Source: Escherichia sp. E4742 (GTDB taxonomy: Bacteria > Pseudomonadota > Gammaproteobacteria > Enterobacterales > Enterobacteriaceae). Taken from it: DNA of 64,000 nt. The stretch lies in contig NZ_CP040443.1 in the NCBI RefSeq assembly GCF_005843885.1, forward strand, positions 4,340,001-4,404,000, written 5' to 3'. Of the stretch, positions 8,136 through 18,300 are shown piece after piece. How positions within the stretch are numbered: position 1 is the first letter of the stretch; every line of letters begins with the position of its first letter. The notes beneath the pieces were generated by a model. The model was not told the origin of the DNA. It ran no database searches and worked only from the letters and a program-made list of their open reading frames with translations. Position numbers and translations under genes: made by a program.

Positions 8136-8834
8136 GTGATAACGCGTGATTTCTTGATGAATGCCGATTGTAAAACGGCATTTGGTGCCATTGAAGAATC
8201 ACTCTTATGGTCGGCAGAACAACGGGCGGCCTCGCTGGCAGCGACGCTGTCTTGTCGACCTGATGAGGGACCGGTGTGGATCTTCGGCTATGGATCATTA
8301 ATGTGGAATCCGGCGCTGGAGTTTACCGAGTCGTGCACCGGTACGCTGGTTGGGTGGCATCGCGCTTTCTGTTTGCGGCTTACTGCCGGGCGGGGGACTG
8401 CGCACCAGCCGGGGAGAATGCTTGCACTGAAAGAGGGCGGGCGTACCACGGGCGTTGCGTATCGTCTGCCGGAAGAGTCTCTGGAGCAGGAGCTGACCTT
8501 ACTGTGGAAGCGTGAGATGATTACTGGCTGCTATCTGCCGTCCTGGTGTCAGCTTCATCTTGACGATGGCCGCACCGTCAATGCGCTGGTGTTCATTATG
8601 GACCCGCGCCATCCTGAGTATGAATCCGATACCCGCGCTCAGGTGATTGCCCCGTTGATTGCTGCGGCGAGTGGGCCATTAGGAACCAACGCACAGTACT
8701 TGTTTTCCCTGGAACAAGCGCTTAACAAACTGGGGATGCAGGATGACGGGCTGAGTGATTTACTGGTGTCGGTGAAAAAACTTTTGACGGAAAATTACCC
8801 GGATGGTGTGTTACGGCCCGGGTTTGCCCGATAA
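8136..8834 (+). CDS. chaC: Glutathione-specific gamma-glutamylcyclotransferase
   Basis: Cleaves glutathione to 5-oxoproline and Cys-Gly. Family signature YGSLMWNP lies near residue 50 in the cyclotransferase fold, and an acidic catalytic residue is expected in the PEE(S)LEQEL region. I chose the GTG at 8136 (V-I-T-R-D-F-L-M), giving 232 residues, because a GGAGGTG ribosome-binding site sits just upstream and the length matches the E. coli protein. The frame is open further upstream and an in-frame ATG lies at 8157. It is co-directional with chaB. Confidence 0.93.
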   Translation: MITRDFLMNADCKTAFGAIEESLLWSAEQRAASLAATLSCRPDEGPVWIFGYGSLMWNPALEFTESCTGTLVGWHRAFCLRLTAGRGTAHQPGRMLALKEGGRTTGVAYRLPEESLEQELTLLWKREMITGCYLPSWCQLHLDDGRTVNALVFIMDPRHPEYESDTRAQVIAPLIAAASGPLGTNAQYLFSLEQALNKLGMQDDGLSDLLVSVKKLLTENYPDGVLRPGFAR

Positions 8835-8885
8835 AACATTTTAGCAGTGGGGCATCTCTATTATCTTGAGCGCCCCATACTTACG

Positions 8886-9239
8886 TTAAAATGTGAGCAC
8901 TTTATCGGCAAGCAGCGTCCATTGCGCCAGTTCTACCAGAGTACCAATTTCCACTCCATCAATCAGTGGAAGTGTGCTGATGCCACGACCATCGGTGCAG
9001 GTTTTGCACAATTTCACTGGCACATTTTGCGCCGTGAGGATCTCCAGCATTTGCTGAATGTTATAGCCTTCCCCTGGTTTTTGTCCGCGCAATCCGGCAG
9101 TGACCGCATCCGACATCAGGAATAGACGCAGATCCAGGTAGCTTTCCTGCTCTCGTAGCGCAATGGCCAGCCGCAGGCTGTTAAATAAGGATTCGCTCCC
9201 GTAGGGTGCGCCATTGGCAACGATCACGATTCTTTGCAT
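8886..9239 (-). CDS. ychN: DsrE/F-like protein YchN
   Basis: A 117-residue protein of the DsrE/DsrF/YchN fold (ancestral sulfur-relay subunits, hexameric in solved structures). It begins with a beta strand, then a helix (MQRIVIVANGAPYGSESLFNSLRLAIAL), and has Cys residues in LCKTCTDGRG that could take part in sulfur chemistry. Physiological role unknown. It is convergent with chaC and divergent from ychO. Family assignment is sure; function is not. Confidence 0.93.
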   Translation of the reverse strand: MQRIVIVANGAPYGSESLFNSLRLAIALREQESYLDLRLFLMSDAVTAGLRGQKPGEGYNIQQMLEILTAQNVPVKLCKTCTDGRGISTLPLIDGVEIGTLVELAQWTLLADKVLTF

Positions 9240-9423
9240 TATTTACTCCTGTATTCAGGGAATTAGATGTTCAGTTTCTATCTTACAGCTTGTGTGCTGT
9301 CTGACCAATCCGTCACATTTTTTAGGATTTGTCATAAAGCATGCAAAAGTACAAGAAAAATTACCAGTAATCGTTATTCTATAAAGCTGTAGCTGTTCAT
9401 TTTTATTGGAAATTACTGACGTT

Positions 9424-10818
9424 TTGAGCCGTTTCGTCCCCCGCATTATCGCAATTTGTTTACTCTTGCTGCTGGCAGGCGGTATAGCTAGCGCACAGTC
9501 CTCTTTTAAGCAGCAAGCGGCAAATCCTTTTGATAACGACAGTGACGCTCTTCCTGACTTAGGAATGGCAGCGGAAAATCATGACGGTGAAAAACATTTT
9601 GCTGAAATTGTGAAAGATTTTGGTGAAACCAGTATGACTGATAACGGTCAGGACACTGGCGAGCAGGCGAGAGCTTTTGCGTTGGGAAAAGTCCGCGATG
9701 CGCTTAGCCAGCAGGTCAATCAGCACGTGGAATCCTGGCTATCGCCGTGGGGGAACGCCAGTGTCGACGTCAAAGTGGATAACGAAGGGCATTTTACAGG
9801 TAGCCGGGGGAGCTGGTTTGTACCGCTACAGGATAACGAACGTTATCTTACATGGAGCCAGATTGGGCTCACTCAGCAGGATGATGGTCTGGTCAGTAAC
9901 CTTGGCGCAGGCCAACGCTGGGCGCGTGGCAACTGGCTGGTGGGATATAACACTTTTTATGACAACTTGCTGGACGAAAATCTCCAGCGTGCTGGATTTG
10001 GCGCTGAAGCCTGGGGCGAATATCTGCGCCTGTCTGCAAATTATTATCAGCCTTTTGCCTCCTGGCGTGAACAGACCGCCACGCTCGAGCAACGAATGGC
10101 GCGTGGTTACGACTTGACGGCCCGGATGCGGATGCCGTTTTACCAGCATATCAACACCAGCGTTAGCCTCGAACAATATTTTGGTCAGAGTGTTGATTTG
10201 TTTAACACCGGCACGGGTTATCACAATCCCGTCGCCTTGAGTCTTGGACTAAATTACACACCAGTCCCACTCGTTACAGTAACCGCCCTGCATAAACAGG
10301 GGGAAAGTGGAGAAAGGCAAAATAACCTCGGACTGAATATTAACTACCGTTTTGGCGTGCCGCTCAACAAACAACTTTCTGCTGGCGAAGTTGCTGAAAG
10401 CCAGTCGCTACGCGGCAGTCGCTATGACAATCCGCAGCGAAATAATCTGCCGACTATTGAGTATCGGCAGCGTAAAACCTTAACGGTGTTTCTGGCGACG
10501 CCGCCCTGGGATCTTAAACCTGGTGAAACCGTGCCACTGAAATTACAAATTCGCAGTCATTACGGTATTCGGCAATTGATCTGGCAGGGAGATACGCAGA
10601 TGTTAAGTCTGACATCGGGAGCGACCGCCAATAGTGCGGATGGCTGGACGTTGATCATGCCGGACTGGCAAAGTGGGGAAGGGTCGAGCAATCAATGGCG
10701 ATTGTCGGTAGTGGTGGAGGATAATCAGGGGCAGCGTGTCTCCTCCAATGAGATCACGCTAACGCTTGCCGAACCTTTCGACGCAATGTCGAACGACGAA
10801 CCGCTCTGGGAACCGTAA
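9424..10818 (+). CDS. ychO: Invasin/intimin-like outer-membrane protein YchO
   Basis: A 464-residue exported protein. Residues 1-24 are a signal peptide (basic start, a run of Leu, then ASAQS). Residues of about 70-330 form the inverse-autotransporter beta-barrel shared with intimin and invasin, and the last 120 or so residues look like one immunoglobulin-like domain. It lacks the long passenger repeats of true adhesins. I chose the TTG at 9424 by family length; another TTG lies at 9406. It seems more divergent from the K-12 protein than its neighbours, as is common for surface proteins. It is convergent with narL, separated by 0 bp. Confidence 0.9.
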   Translation: MSRFVPRIIAICLLLLLAGGIASAQSSFKQQAANPFDNDSDALPDLGMAAENHDGEKHFAEIVKDFGETSMTDNGQDTGEQARAFALGKVRDALSQQVNQHVESWLSPWGNASVDVKVDNEGHFTGSRGSWFVPLQDNERYLTWSQIGLTQQDDGLVSNLGAGQRWARGNWLVGYNTFYDNLLDENLQRAGFGAEAWGEYLRLSANYYQPFASWREQTATLEQRMARGYDLTARMRMPFYQHINTSVSLEQYFGQSVDLFNTGTGYHNPVALSLGLNYTPVPLVTVTALHKQGESGERQNNLGLNINYRFGVPLNKQLSAGEVAESQSLRGSRYDNPQRNNLPTIEYRQRKTLTVFLATPPWDLKPGETVPLKLQIRSHYGIRQLIWQGDTQMLSLTSGATANSADGWTLIMPDWQSGEGSSNQWRLSVVVEDNQGQRVSSNEITLTLAEPFDAMSNDEPLWEP

Positions 10819-11469
10819 TCAGAAAATACGTTCCTGATGCACCCATACCGCAGCTTCTACACGAGATTTGAGCTTCATTTTTTTCAGCATGTGTTTCACA
10901 TGCACTTTAACCGTGCTTTCAGTGATGTCCAGGCGACGGGCAATCATCTTATTCGGTAAGCCCTGGGCTATTAGTTTTAGAATGTCGCGTTCACGTGGCG
11001 TTAACTGGTTAACATCACGCTCAGTCGTAGCGCGGTTAGCGCGCAGGCTGGCGGCCAGAACAGGGGTTAACGCTTCGCTTAAGACCATTTCGCCAGCGGC
11101 AGCCTGATGCAATGCTTTCAGTAAATCTTCTGGCTCCATATCTTTTAACAGATAGCCATCTGCACCACGTTTCAATGCGGTTACCACGTCCTCTTCATGG
11201 TTAGAGACGCTGAACACCACAATACGGCCGGAGAGGGACTTTTCGCGCAGTTTATCCAGCGTTTCCAGACCGTTCATGCCGGGCATATTGAGATCTAACA
11301 GGATCAGATCGGGATCAAGAGATTCCGCCAGTTCAATACCCTGTTCGCCATTACTCGCTTCGCCAACCACCGTGATATCCGGTGCCATACTGATAAGCTG
11401 TTTCACGCCAGTTCGCAGCATCGGATGATCGTCGATCAGCAGGATAGTAGCCGGTTCCTGATTACTCAT
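10819..11469 (-). CDS. narL: Nitrate/nitrite response regulator NarL
   Basis: Two-component regulator which, when phosphorylated by NarX or NarQ, activates narK and narGHJI and represses alternative anaerobic genes. At 216 residues it has the normal length. The receiver domain has acidic pocket DDH near residue 15 and phospho-acceptor Asp in [10 protein letters not shown]. The C-terminal LuxR-type helix-turn-helix is [19 protein letters not shown]...ITESTVKVH. Its start overlaps the end of narX by 8 bases, so the two are co-translated. Confidence 0.98.
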
Positions 11470-13258
11470 GGGTATCTCCTTGGACGTCTGTGAAAGTTTT
11501 TTCGGGAATAAAGGTGACTACCACTTCAGTGCCACCTGATTCACGACGGCGGACGCGGCAGTCGCCACGTAAACTTTGCGCACGGTCGCGCATAATTATC
11601 ATGCCGTAGTGATTGCTGCGGATGGCATTTTCAGGCACGCCGCAGCCATTATCCTGAACGGTCAGTTTTACCTGATTATCATTTTGCGCCACCGTAACCA
11701 CCACCTCACTTGCTTGCGAATGTTTGAGGGCGTTACTTAATGCCTCACGGGCAATTTGCAACAGATGGATTGCCTGATGTGAAGGCACCAGACGTGGCGG
11801 CAATTGGTAATTCAGCTTCACCGGGAAACCAAATTTGGCGCTGTACTCTTCGCAGCTCGCCTCCAGTGCGGGACGTAATCCTGGTTCGGTGAGCTGTAAA
11901 CGAAATGTGGTGAGTAACTCACGCAACTGCGCCCAGGACGCATTCAGTTCGTTACGGATCTGGCTTAACAGTTCGCGGCTGCTTTCTGGCAGCGCGTCGC
12001 CTTGCATCTGTAAACAACTTACCTGCATTTTCATGCAAGAGAGCGATTGAGCAATAGAATCATGCAGTTCGCGCGCAATGGTGGCACGCTCTTCCATCAC
12101 GATCAACTGCTGCTGGCGCTCCTGATGGCGATCCAACGCCAGCGTGGCGGTGAGCTGTTCAACCAGGGTATCCACCAGTTGTTGTTGATCATGGCTAAGA
12201 TGACGCCCCTGCGGCAGGGTAGCCAGCAAAATACCATACTGCATATGAGAATCCGCTAACCGCCATTTCAACGTAGTGCCGCGATCGCCAACGGGTAAAA
12301 CGCCGCGTGGGCAGAGATGGCAGCCTTTATCATCGCAACTCATATCTGGCTGACAGGTGAACTCCTGATGGTTCTCTTCATCTTCCGTGTCATATACCCG
12401 TAGTTCGATATCACGCAACAGAGTTAAATTTTGTAGACCGTTAAGCACAGGCGACAGGCGTTCACACAGCGGAGCGCGGGAATGCAAACGGCGGTTGGCC
12501 TGCCACAAAAAAGAGAGAATCTGATTTTTATGCTCCAGTCCGGCAGTTTTCTCCTGTACCCGCTGCTCAAGCACGGCATAACTTTCCGCCAGTTCAGCAG
12601 ACATATTGTTCAGTGCAGTCCCCAACATCGCCATCTCGTTGCGTCCGCTGATATTCGCTCTCTTACTAAAATCGCGATGACTGACGGCGCTGGCCATTGC
12701 CAGTAATTGTCGCCACGGTTGAAGCAAACGTGCTCGCAGCCAGATAATGGTAAACACCAGTAAAAGCGCCATAAAGAGCGCCATTACCCGGTGGACCAGC
12801 ACAACTGTCTCAATACGCGTTTCGGTGGTGCGGTCAAAACCAGAAACCAGTTGATCAAGCCCGGCAACAAACTGGCTGACGTCTGCCGACACCGTTTCGC
12901 GGTTTTGTGCACGCAACAGCGCAGGAATCAATTCATTGCGCCAGTAATCCTGTAGCCCCTGTAATTGCGCCAGTTGCCCGTCTCGTTCCGCCGCACGAGT
13001 TAACTCGGTGCTAAATGCCGTTTGTTCCATCTCTTTGATTAAGGGCTTGTCATTCTCGCTTAATGGCACAGCCGCCAGCAGACGGTAACTTTGCATGCGC
13101 AGCGATCCCGCTTTGTTGATCGCATGGGCGCTGCCCTGAACGCCTTGCACCAGCCAGCCAGAAACTGCCATCCCCGCTAGTCCAATGGCGGTAGAAAGCA
13201 AAACAATCAGCGCAACCTGATTAACCAGGGTGAGCGGAGAGAGACAACGTTTAAGCAT
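11462..13258 (-). CDS. narX: Nitrate/nitrite sensor histidine kinase NarX
   Basis: Inner-membrane sensor that binds nitrate in a periplasmic four-helix domain and phosphorylates NarL. From the ATG at 13258 it has 598 residues, the E. coli length; upstream extension is unsupported. The first membrane helix lies at about residues 14-37, the ligand P-box [15 protein letters not shown] follows, a second helix lies near 155, then HAMP. A central Cys-rich stretch ([12 protein letters not shown]) precedes the HPK7-type phospho-acceptor site [11 protein letters not shown] and an ATPase domain with NALKHS and GCGVP motifs. It is divergent from narK. Confidence 0.97.
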
Positions 13259-13354
13259 ATAAACCTCTTCCTTCAGGCTTTGAATGAGCAATAACCTTAA
13301 TGAATGTGACGATACATTCTGGAATGGCATTATTCTCGGCTATTGGCTGAAGTA

Positions 13355-13485
13355 TACCCATACCCGGAAAGAGTTACTCCTTATTTGCCGTGTGGTTAGT
13401 CGCTTTACGTCAGTAAGGGTAGGGATTTTACAGTGTCGTGAAAAATCTCAAAATTTTTATGAAATCTCTGTACTCACTATGGGTA
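13355..13485. promoter_or_regulatory. Candidate NarL heptamer cluster upstream of narK
   Basis: Heptamers like TACYNMT occur as TACCCAT (13355-13361), TACCCGG (13361-13367) and TACTCCT (13375-13381). An inverted pair, TACTCAC and ATGGGTA, lies within 13471-13485. This fits known NarL-dependent activation of narK from upstream sites. It is a motif match only, and neighbouring narX could also be affected. Confidence 0.55.
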
Positions 13486-13523
13486 ATGATAAATATCAAT
13501 GATAGATAAAGTTATATTGTCGT

Positions 13524-13537
13524 TTGATTTACATCAA
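13524..13537 (+). promoter_or_regulatory. FNR box of narK
   Basis: TTGATTTACATCAA matches the FNR consensus TTGATNNNNATCAA exactly. If it is centred at -41.5 (class II), transcription starts near 13572, about 25 bp before the ATG. The same box is the one known for E. coli narK, induced without oxygen. Confidence 0.88.
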
Positions 13538-13596
13538 ATTGCCTTTGGCTACAGACACTAAGGTGGCAGACATCGAAACGAGTATCAGAGGTGTCT

Positions 13597-14988
13597 ATGA
13601 GTCACTCATCCGCCCCCGAAAGGGCTACTGGAGCAGTCATTACAGATTGGCGACCGGAAGATCCTGCGTTCTGGCAACAACGCGGTCAACGCATCGCCAG
13701 CCGTAACCTGTGGATTTCCGTTCCATGCCTGCTTCTGGCGTTTTGCGTATGGATGTTATTCAGTGCCGTTGCGGTGAACCTACCGAAAGTCGGCTTTAAT
13801 TTTACGACCGATCAGCTATTTATGCTGACTGCGCTACCTTCAGTTTCTGGCGCATTATTACGTGTTCCATACTCCTTTATGGTTCCAATCTTCGGTGGTC
13901 GTCGCTGGACGGCATTCAGCACCGGTATTCTGATTATTCCTTGCGTCTGGCTGGGTTTTGCCGTTCAGGATACCACTACGCCATATAGCGTCTTCATCAT
14001 CATCTCTCTGCTGTGCGGCTTTGCTGGCGCGAACTTCGCCTCCAGTATGGCAAACATCAGCTTCTTCTTTCCGAAGCAGAAGCAGGGTGGTGCGCTGGGC
14101 CTGAATGGTGGTCTGGGCAATATGGGCGTCAGTGTTATGCAGCTGGTTGCTCCGCTGGTGGTATCACTGTCAATTTTTGCTGCATTTGGTAGCCAGGGTG
14201 TAACACAGCCTGATGGCACCGAGCTGTATCTGGCGAACGCGTCCTGGGTATGGGTGCCGTTCCTCGCCATCTTCACCATCGCTGCGTGGTTTGGCATGAA
14301 CGACCTTGCTACCTCGAAAGCCTCCATCAAGGAGCAGTTACCGGTACTCAAACGTGGGCATCTGTGGATTATGAGCCTGCTGTATCTGGCAACCTTCGGT
14401 TCGTTTATTGGCTTCTCAGCAGGTTTTGCCATGCTGTCCAAAACGCAGTTCCCGGATGTGCAGATTTTGCAGTACGCCTTCTTCGGGCCATTTATTGGTG
14501 CGCTGGCGCGTTCCGCAGGTGGTGCATTATCTGACCGTCTGGGCGGCACGCGTGTCACACTGGTGAACTTTATCCTGATGGCGATTTTCAGCGGCCTGCT
14601 GTTCCTCACCTTACCGACTGACGGGCAGGGCGGAAGCTTTATGGCGTTCTTTGCGGTCTTCCTGGCACTGTTCCTGACCGCTGGGCTGGGTAGCGGCTCC
14701 ACCTTCCAGATGATTTCCGTGATCTTCCGTAAACTGACGATGGATCGCGTGAAAGCAGAAGGCGGTTCTGACGAACGTGCCATGCGTGAAGCGGCAACCG
14801 ACACTGCTGCGGCGCTGGGTTTCATCTCTGCGATTGGCGCTATCGGTGGCTTCTTTATCCCGAAAGCGTTTGGTAGCTCACTGGCGTTAACGGGTTCGCC
14901 AGTCGGTGCAATGAAAGTATTTTTGATTTTCTATATCGCCTGCGTGGTGATTACCTGGGCGGTATACGGTCGGCATTCTAAAAAATAA
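13597..14988 (+). CDS. narK: Nitrate/nitrite transporter NarK
   Basis: Major facilitator superfamily carrier that brings nitrate in and nitrite out during nitrate respiration. From the ATG at 13597 it has 463 residues, the E. coli length (a GTG lies two codons upstream). There are twelve membrane segments. The two nitrate signature motifs, Gly-rich stretches GANFASSMANISFFFP and GLGSGSTFQMISVIF, are present, as are substrate-site Arg residues in LLRVPYS and the GALARSAGGALSDR loop. It lies directly upstream of narGHJI, which it supplies with nitrate. Confidence 0.98.
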   Translation: MSHSSAPERATGAVITDWRPEDPAFWQQRGQRIASRNLWISVPCLLLAFCVWMLFSAVAVNLPKVGFNFTTDQLFMLTALPSVSGALLRVPYSFMVPIFGGRRWTAFSTGILIIPCVWLGFAVQDTTTPYSVFIIISLLCGFAGANFASSMANISFFFPKQKQGGALGLNGGLGNMGVSVMQLVAPLVVSLSIFAAFGSQGVTQPDGTELYLANASWVWVPFLAIFTIAAWFGMNDLATSKASIKEQLPVLKRGHLWIMSLLYLATFGSFIGFSAGFAMLSKTQFPDVQILQYAFFGPFIGALARSAGGALSDRLGGTRVTLVNFILMAIFSGLLFLTLPTDGQGGSFMAFFAVFLALFLTAGLGSGSTFQMISVIFRKLTMDRVKAEGGSDERAMREAATDTAAALGFISAIGAIGGFFIPKAFGSSLALTGSPVGAMKVFLIFYIACVVITWAVYGRHSKK

Positions 14989-15011
14989 ATCGTAATATTT
15001 GATTATCCTTT

Positions 15012-15037
15012 GCGCGGCGTAATGTCGCGCTTTTTTT
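15012..15037 (+). terminator. Intrinsic terminator after narK
   Basis: GCGCGGC / GTCGCGC stem with a short loop followed by seven T residues, about 25 bp after the narK stop. Confidence 0.8.
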
Positions 15038-15126
15038 ATTTCTCATTTAGTTACAACATACTTTAAGAGCGATAATTATTTTCAATTGCGTCAATTAAGC
15101 ACCATTAATATGTCATCCATGGGGGA

Positions 15127-15240
15127 TACTCCTTAATACCCACCTGTATAAAAATCCGAAGTGTATAAATGTGAGATAGTATAAAAACCATTAATTTACA
15201 GTCTGTTAGATATAAACCATTAATTACCCTTAAGGAGTAT
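15127..15240 (+). promoter_or_regulatory. Candidate NarL sites upstream of narG
   Basis: Heptamers TACTCCT (15127-15133) and TACCCAC (15137-15143) lie far upstream. An inverted pair, TACCCTT and GGAGTAT, lies at 15225-15240. In E. coli the narG promoter is activated by NarL bound around -200 and -90 with IHF bending the DNA between. With a start near 15325 these two groups fall at about -190 and -92, in good agreement. Confidence 0.7.
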
Positions 15241-15276
15241 CTTAGGAATTTACTTTATTTTTCATCCCCACCACTC

Positions 15277-15290
15277 TTGATCGTTATCAA
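15277..15290 (+). promoter_or_regulatory. FNR box of narGHJI
   Basis: TTGATCGTTATCAA, a perfect FNR consensus. Centring it at -41.5 places the start near 15325, with TACCTT (15313-15318) in the -10 position, about 57 nt before the narG ATG. This is the known anaerobic activation site of the operon. Confidence 0.9.
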
Positions 15291-15381
15291 TTCCCACGAC
15301 GTTTCAGAGCGTTACCTTCGTTTTAAACATTAGCAATGTCGATTTATCAGAGAGCCGACAGGCTCCCACAGGAGAAAACCG

Positions 15382-18300
15382 ATGAGTAAATTCCTGGACC
15401 GGTTTCGCTACTTCAAGCAGAAGGGCGAAACCTTTGCCGATGGGCATGGCCAGCTTCTCAATACCAACCGTGACTGGGAGGATGGATATCGCCAGCGTTG
15501 GCAGCATGACAAAATCGTCCGCTCTACCCACGGGGTAAACTGCACCGGCTCCTGTAGCTGGAAAATCTACGTTAAAAACGGTCTGGTGACCTGGGAAACC
15601 CAGCAGACTGACTATCCGCGTACCCGTCCGGACCTGCCAAACCATGAACCTCGCGGCTGCCCGCGCGGTGCCAGCTACTCCTGGTATCTCTATAGCGCCA
15701 ACCGCCTGAAATACCCAATGATGCGCAAACGCCTGATGAAAATGTGGCGTGAAGCGAAGGCGCTGCATAGCGATCCGGTTGAGGCATGGGCTTCTATCAT
15801 TGAAGACGCCGATAAAGCGAAAAGCTTTAAGCAGGCGCGTGGACGCGGTGGTTTTGTTCGTTCTTCCTGGCAGGAAGTGAATGAACTGATCGCCGCATCT
15901 AACGTTTACACCATCAAACACTACGGCCCGGACCGTGTCGCTGGCTTCTCGCCAATTCCGGCAATGTCGATGGTTTCTTACGCATCGGGTGCGCGCTATC
16001 TCTCGCTGATTGGCGGTACTTGTTTGAGCTTCTACGACTGGTACTGCGACCTGCCTCCTGCGTCTCCGCAAACCTGGGGCGAGCAAACTGACGTTCCGGA
16101 ATCCGCTGACTGGTACAACTCCAGCTACATCATCGCCTGGGGTTCAAACGTGCCGCAGACGCGTACCCCGGATGCTCACTTCTTTACTGAAGTGCGTTAC
16201 AAAGGCACCAAAACTGTTGCTGTCACGCCTGACTACGCTGAAATCGCCAAACTGTGCGATCTGTGGCTGGCACCGAAACAGGGCACCGATGCGGCAATGG
16301 CGCTGGCGATGGGCCACGTAATGCTGCGTGAATTCCACCTCGACAACCCAAGCCAGTATTTCACCGACTATGTGCGTCGCTACACCGACATGCCGATGCT
16401 GGTGATGCTGGAAGAGCGCGACGGTTACTACGCCGCGGGTCGTATGCTGCGCGCTGCCGATCTGGTGGATGCGCTGGGCCAGGAAAACAATCCGGAATGG
16501 AAAACAGTCGCCTTTAATACCAATGGCGAAATGGTTGCGCCGAACGGTTCTATTGGCTTCCGCTGGGGCGAGAAGGGCAAATGGAATCTTGAACAGCGCG
16601 ACGGCAAAACTGGCGAAGAAACCGAGCTGCAACTGAGCCTGCTGGGTAGCCAGGATGAGATCGCTGAAGTGGGCTTCCCGTACTTTGGTGGCGACGGCAC
16701 TGAACACTTCAACAAAGTAGAACTGGAAAACATTCTGCTACACAAACTGCCGGTGAAACGCCTGCAACTGGCTGACGGCAGCACCGCCCTGGTGACCACC
16801 GTTTATGATCTGACGCTGGCAAACTACGGTCTGGAACGTGGCCTGAACGACGTTAACTGTGCAACCAGCTATGACGATGTGAAAGCTTACACTCCGGCCT
16901 GGGCTGAGCAGATTACCGGTGTTTCTCGCAGCCAGATTATTCGCATCGCCCGTGAATTTGCCGACAACGCTGACAAGACGCACGGTCGTTCGATGATTAT
17001 CGTCGGTGCGGGTCTGAACCACTGGTATCACCTGGATATGAACTACCGTGGTCTGATCAACATGCTGATTTTCTGCGGTTGTGTCGGTCAGAGCGGGGGC
17101 GGCTGGGCGCACTATGTTGGTCAGGAAAAACTGCGTCCGCAAACCGGCTGGCAGCCGCTGGCGTTTGCCCTTGACTGGCAGCGTCCGGCGCGTCACATGA
17201 ACAGCACCTCTTATTTCTATAACCACTCCAGCCAGTGGCGTTATGAAACCGTGACTGCGGAAGAACTGCTGTCGCCGATGGCGGATAAATCCCGCTATAC
17301 CGGACATCTGATCGACTTCAACGTCCGTGCAGAACGCATGGGCTGGCTGCCGTCTGCGCCGCAGTTAGGCACTAACCCGTTGACTATCGCTCGCGAAGCA
17401 GAAAAAGCCGGGATGAATCCGGTGGATTACACCGTGAAATCCCTGAAAGACGGTTCCATCCGTTTTGCAGCAGAACAACCAGAAAACGGTAAAAACCACC
17501 CGCGTAACCTGTTCATCTGGCGTTCTAACCTGCTCGGTTCTTCCGGTAAAGGTCATGAGTTTATGCTCAAGTACCTGCTGGGGACGGAGCACGGTATCCA
17601 GGGCAAAGACCTGGGGCAGCAGGGCGGCGTGAAGCCGGAAGAAGTGGACTGGCAGGACAATGGTCTGGAAGGCAAGCTGGATCTGGTGGTGACGCTGGAC
17701 TTCCGTCTGTCGAGCACCTGTCTCTACTCCGACATCATTTTGCCGACGGCGACCTGGTACGAAAAAGACGACATGAATACTTCGGATATGCATCCGTTTA
17801 TTCACCCGCTGTCTGCGGCGGTCGATCCGGCCTGGGAAGCGAAAAGCGACTGGGAAATCTACAAAGCCATCGCCAAGAAATTCTCCGAAGTGTGCGTTGG
17901 TCATCTGGGTAAAGAAACTGACATCGTCACGCTGCCGATCCAGCACGACTCTGCCGCTGAACTGGCGCAGCCGCTGGATGTGAAAGACTGGAAAAAAGGC
18001 GAGTGCGACCTGATCCCAGGTAAAACCGCACCGCACATTATGGTCGTAGAGCGCGATTATCCGGCAACTTACGAACGCTTTACCTCTATCGGCCCGCTGA
18101 TGGAGAAAATCGGTAACGGCGGTAAAGGGATTGCCTGGAACACCCAGAGCGAGATGGATCTGCTGCGTAAGCTCAACTACACCAAAGCGGAAGGTCCGGC
18201 GAAAGGCCAGCCGATGCTGAACACCGCAATTGATGCGGCAGAGATGATCCTGACACTGGCACCGGAAACCAACGGTCAGGTAGCTGTAAAAGCCTGGGCT

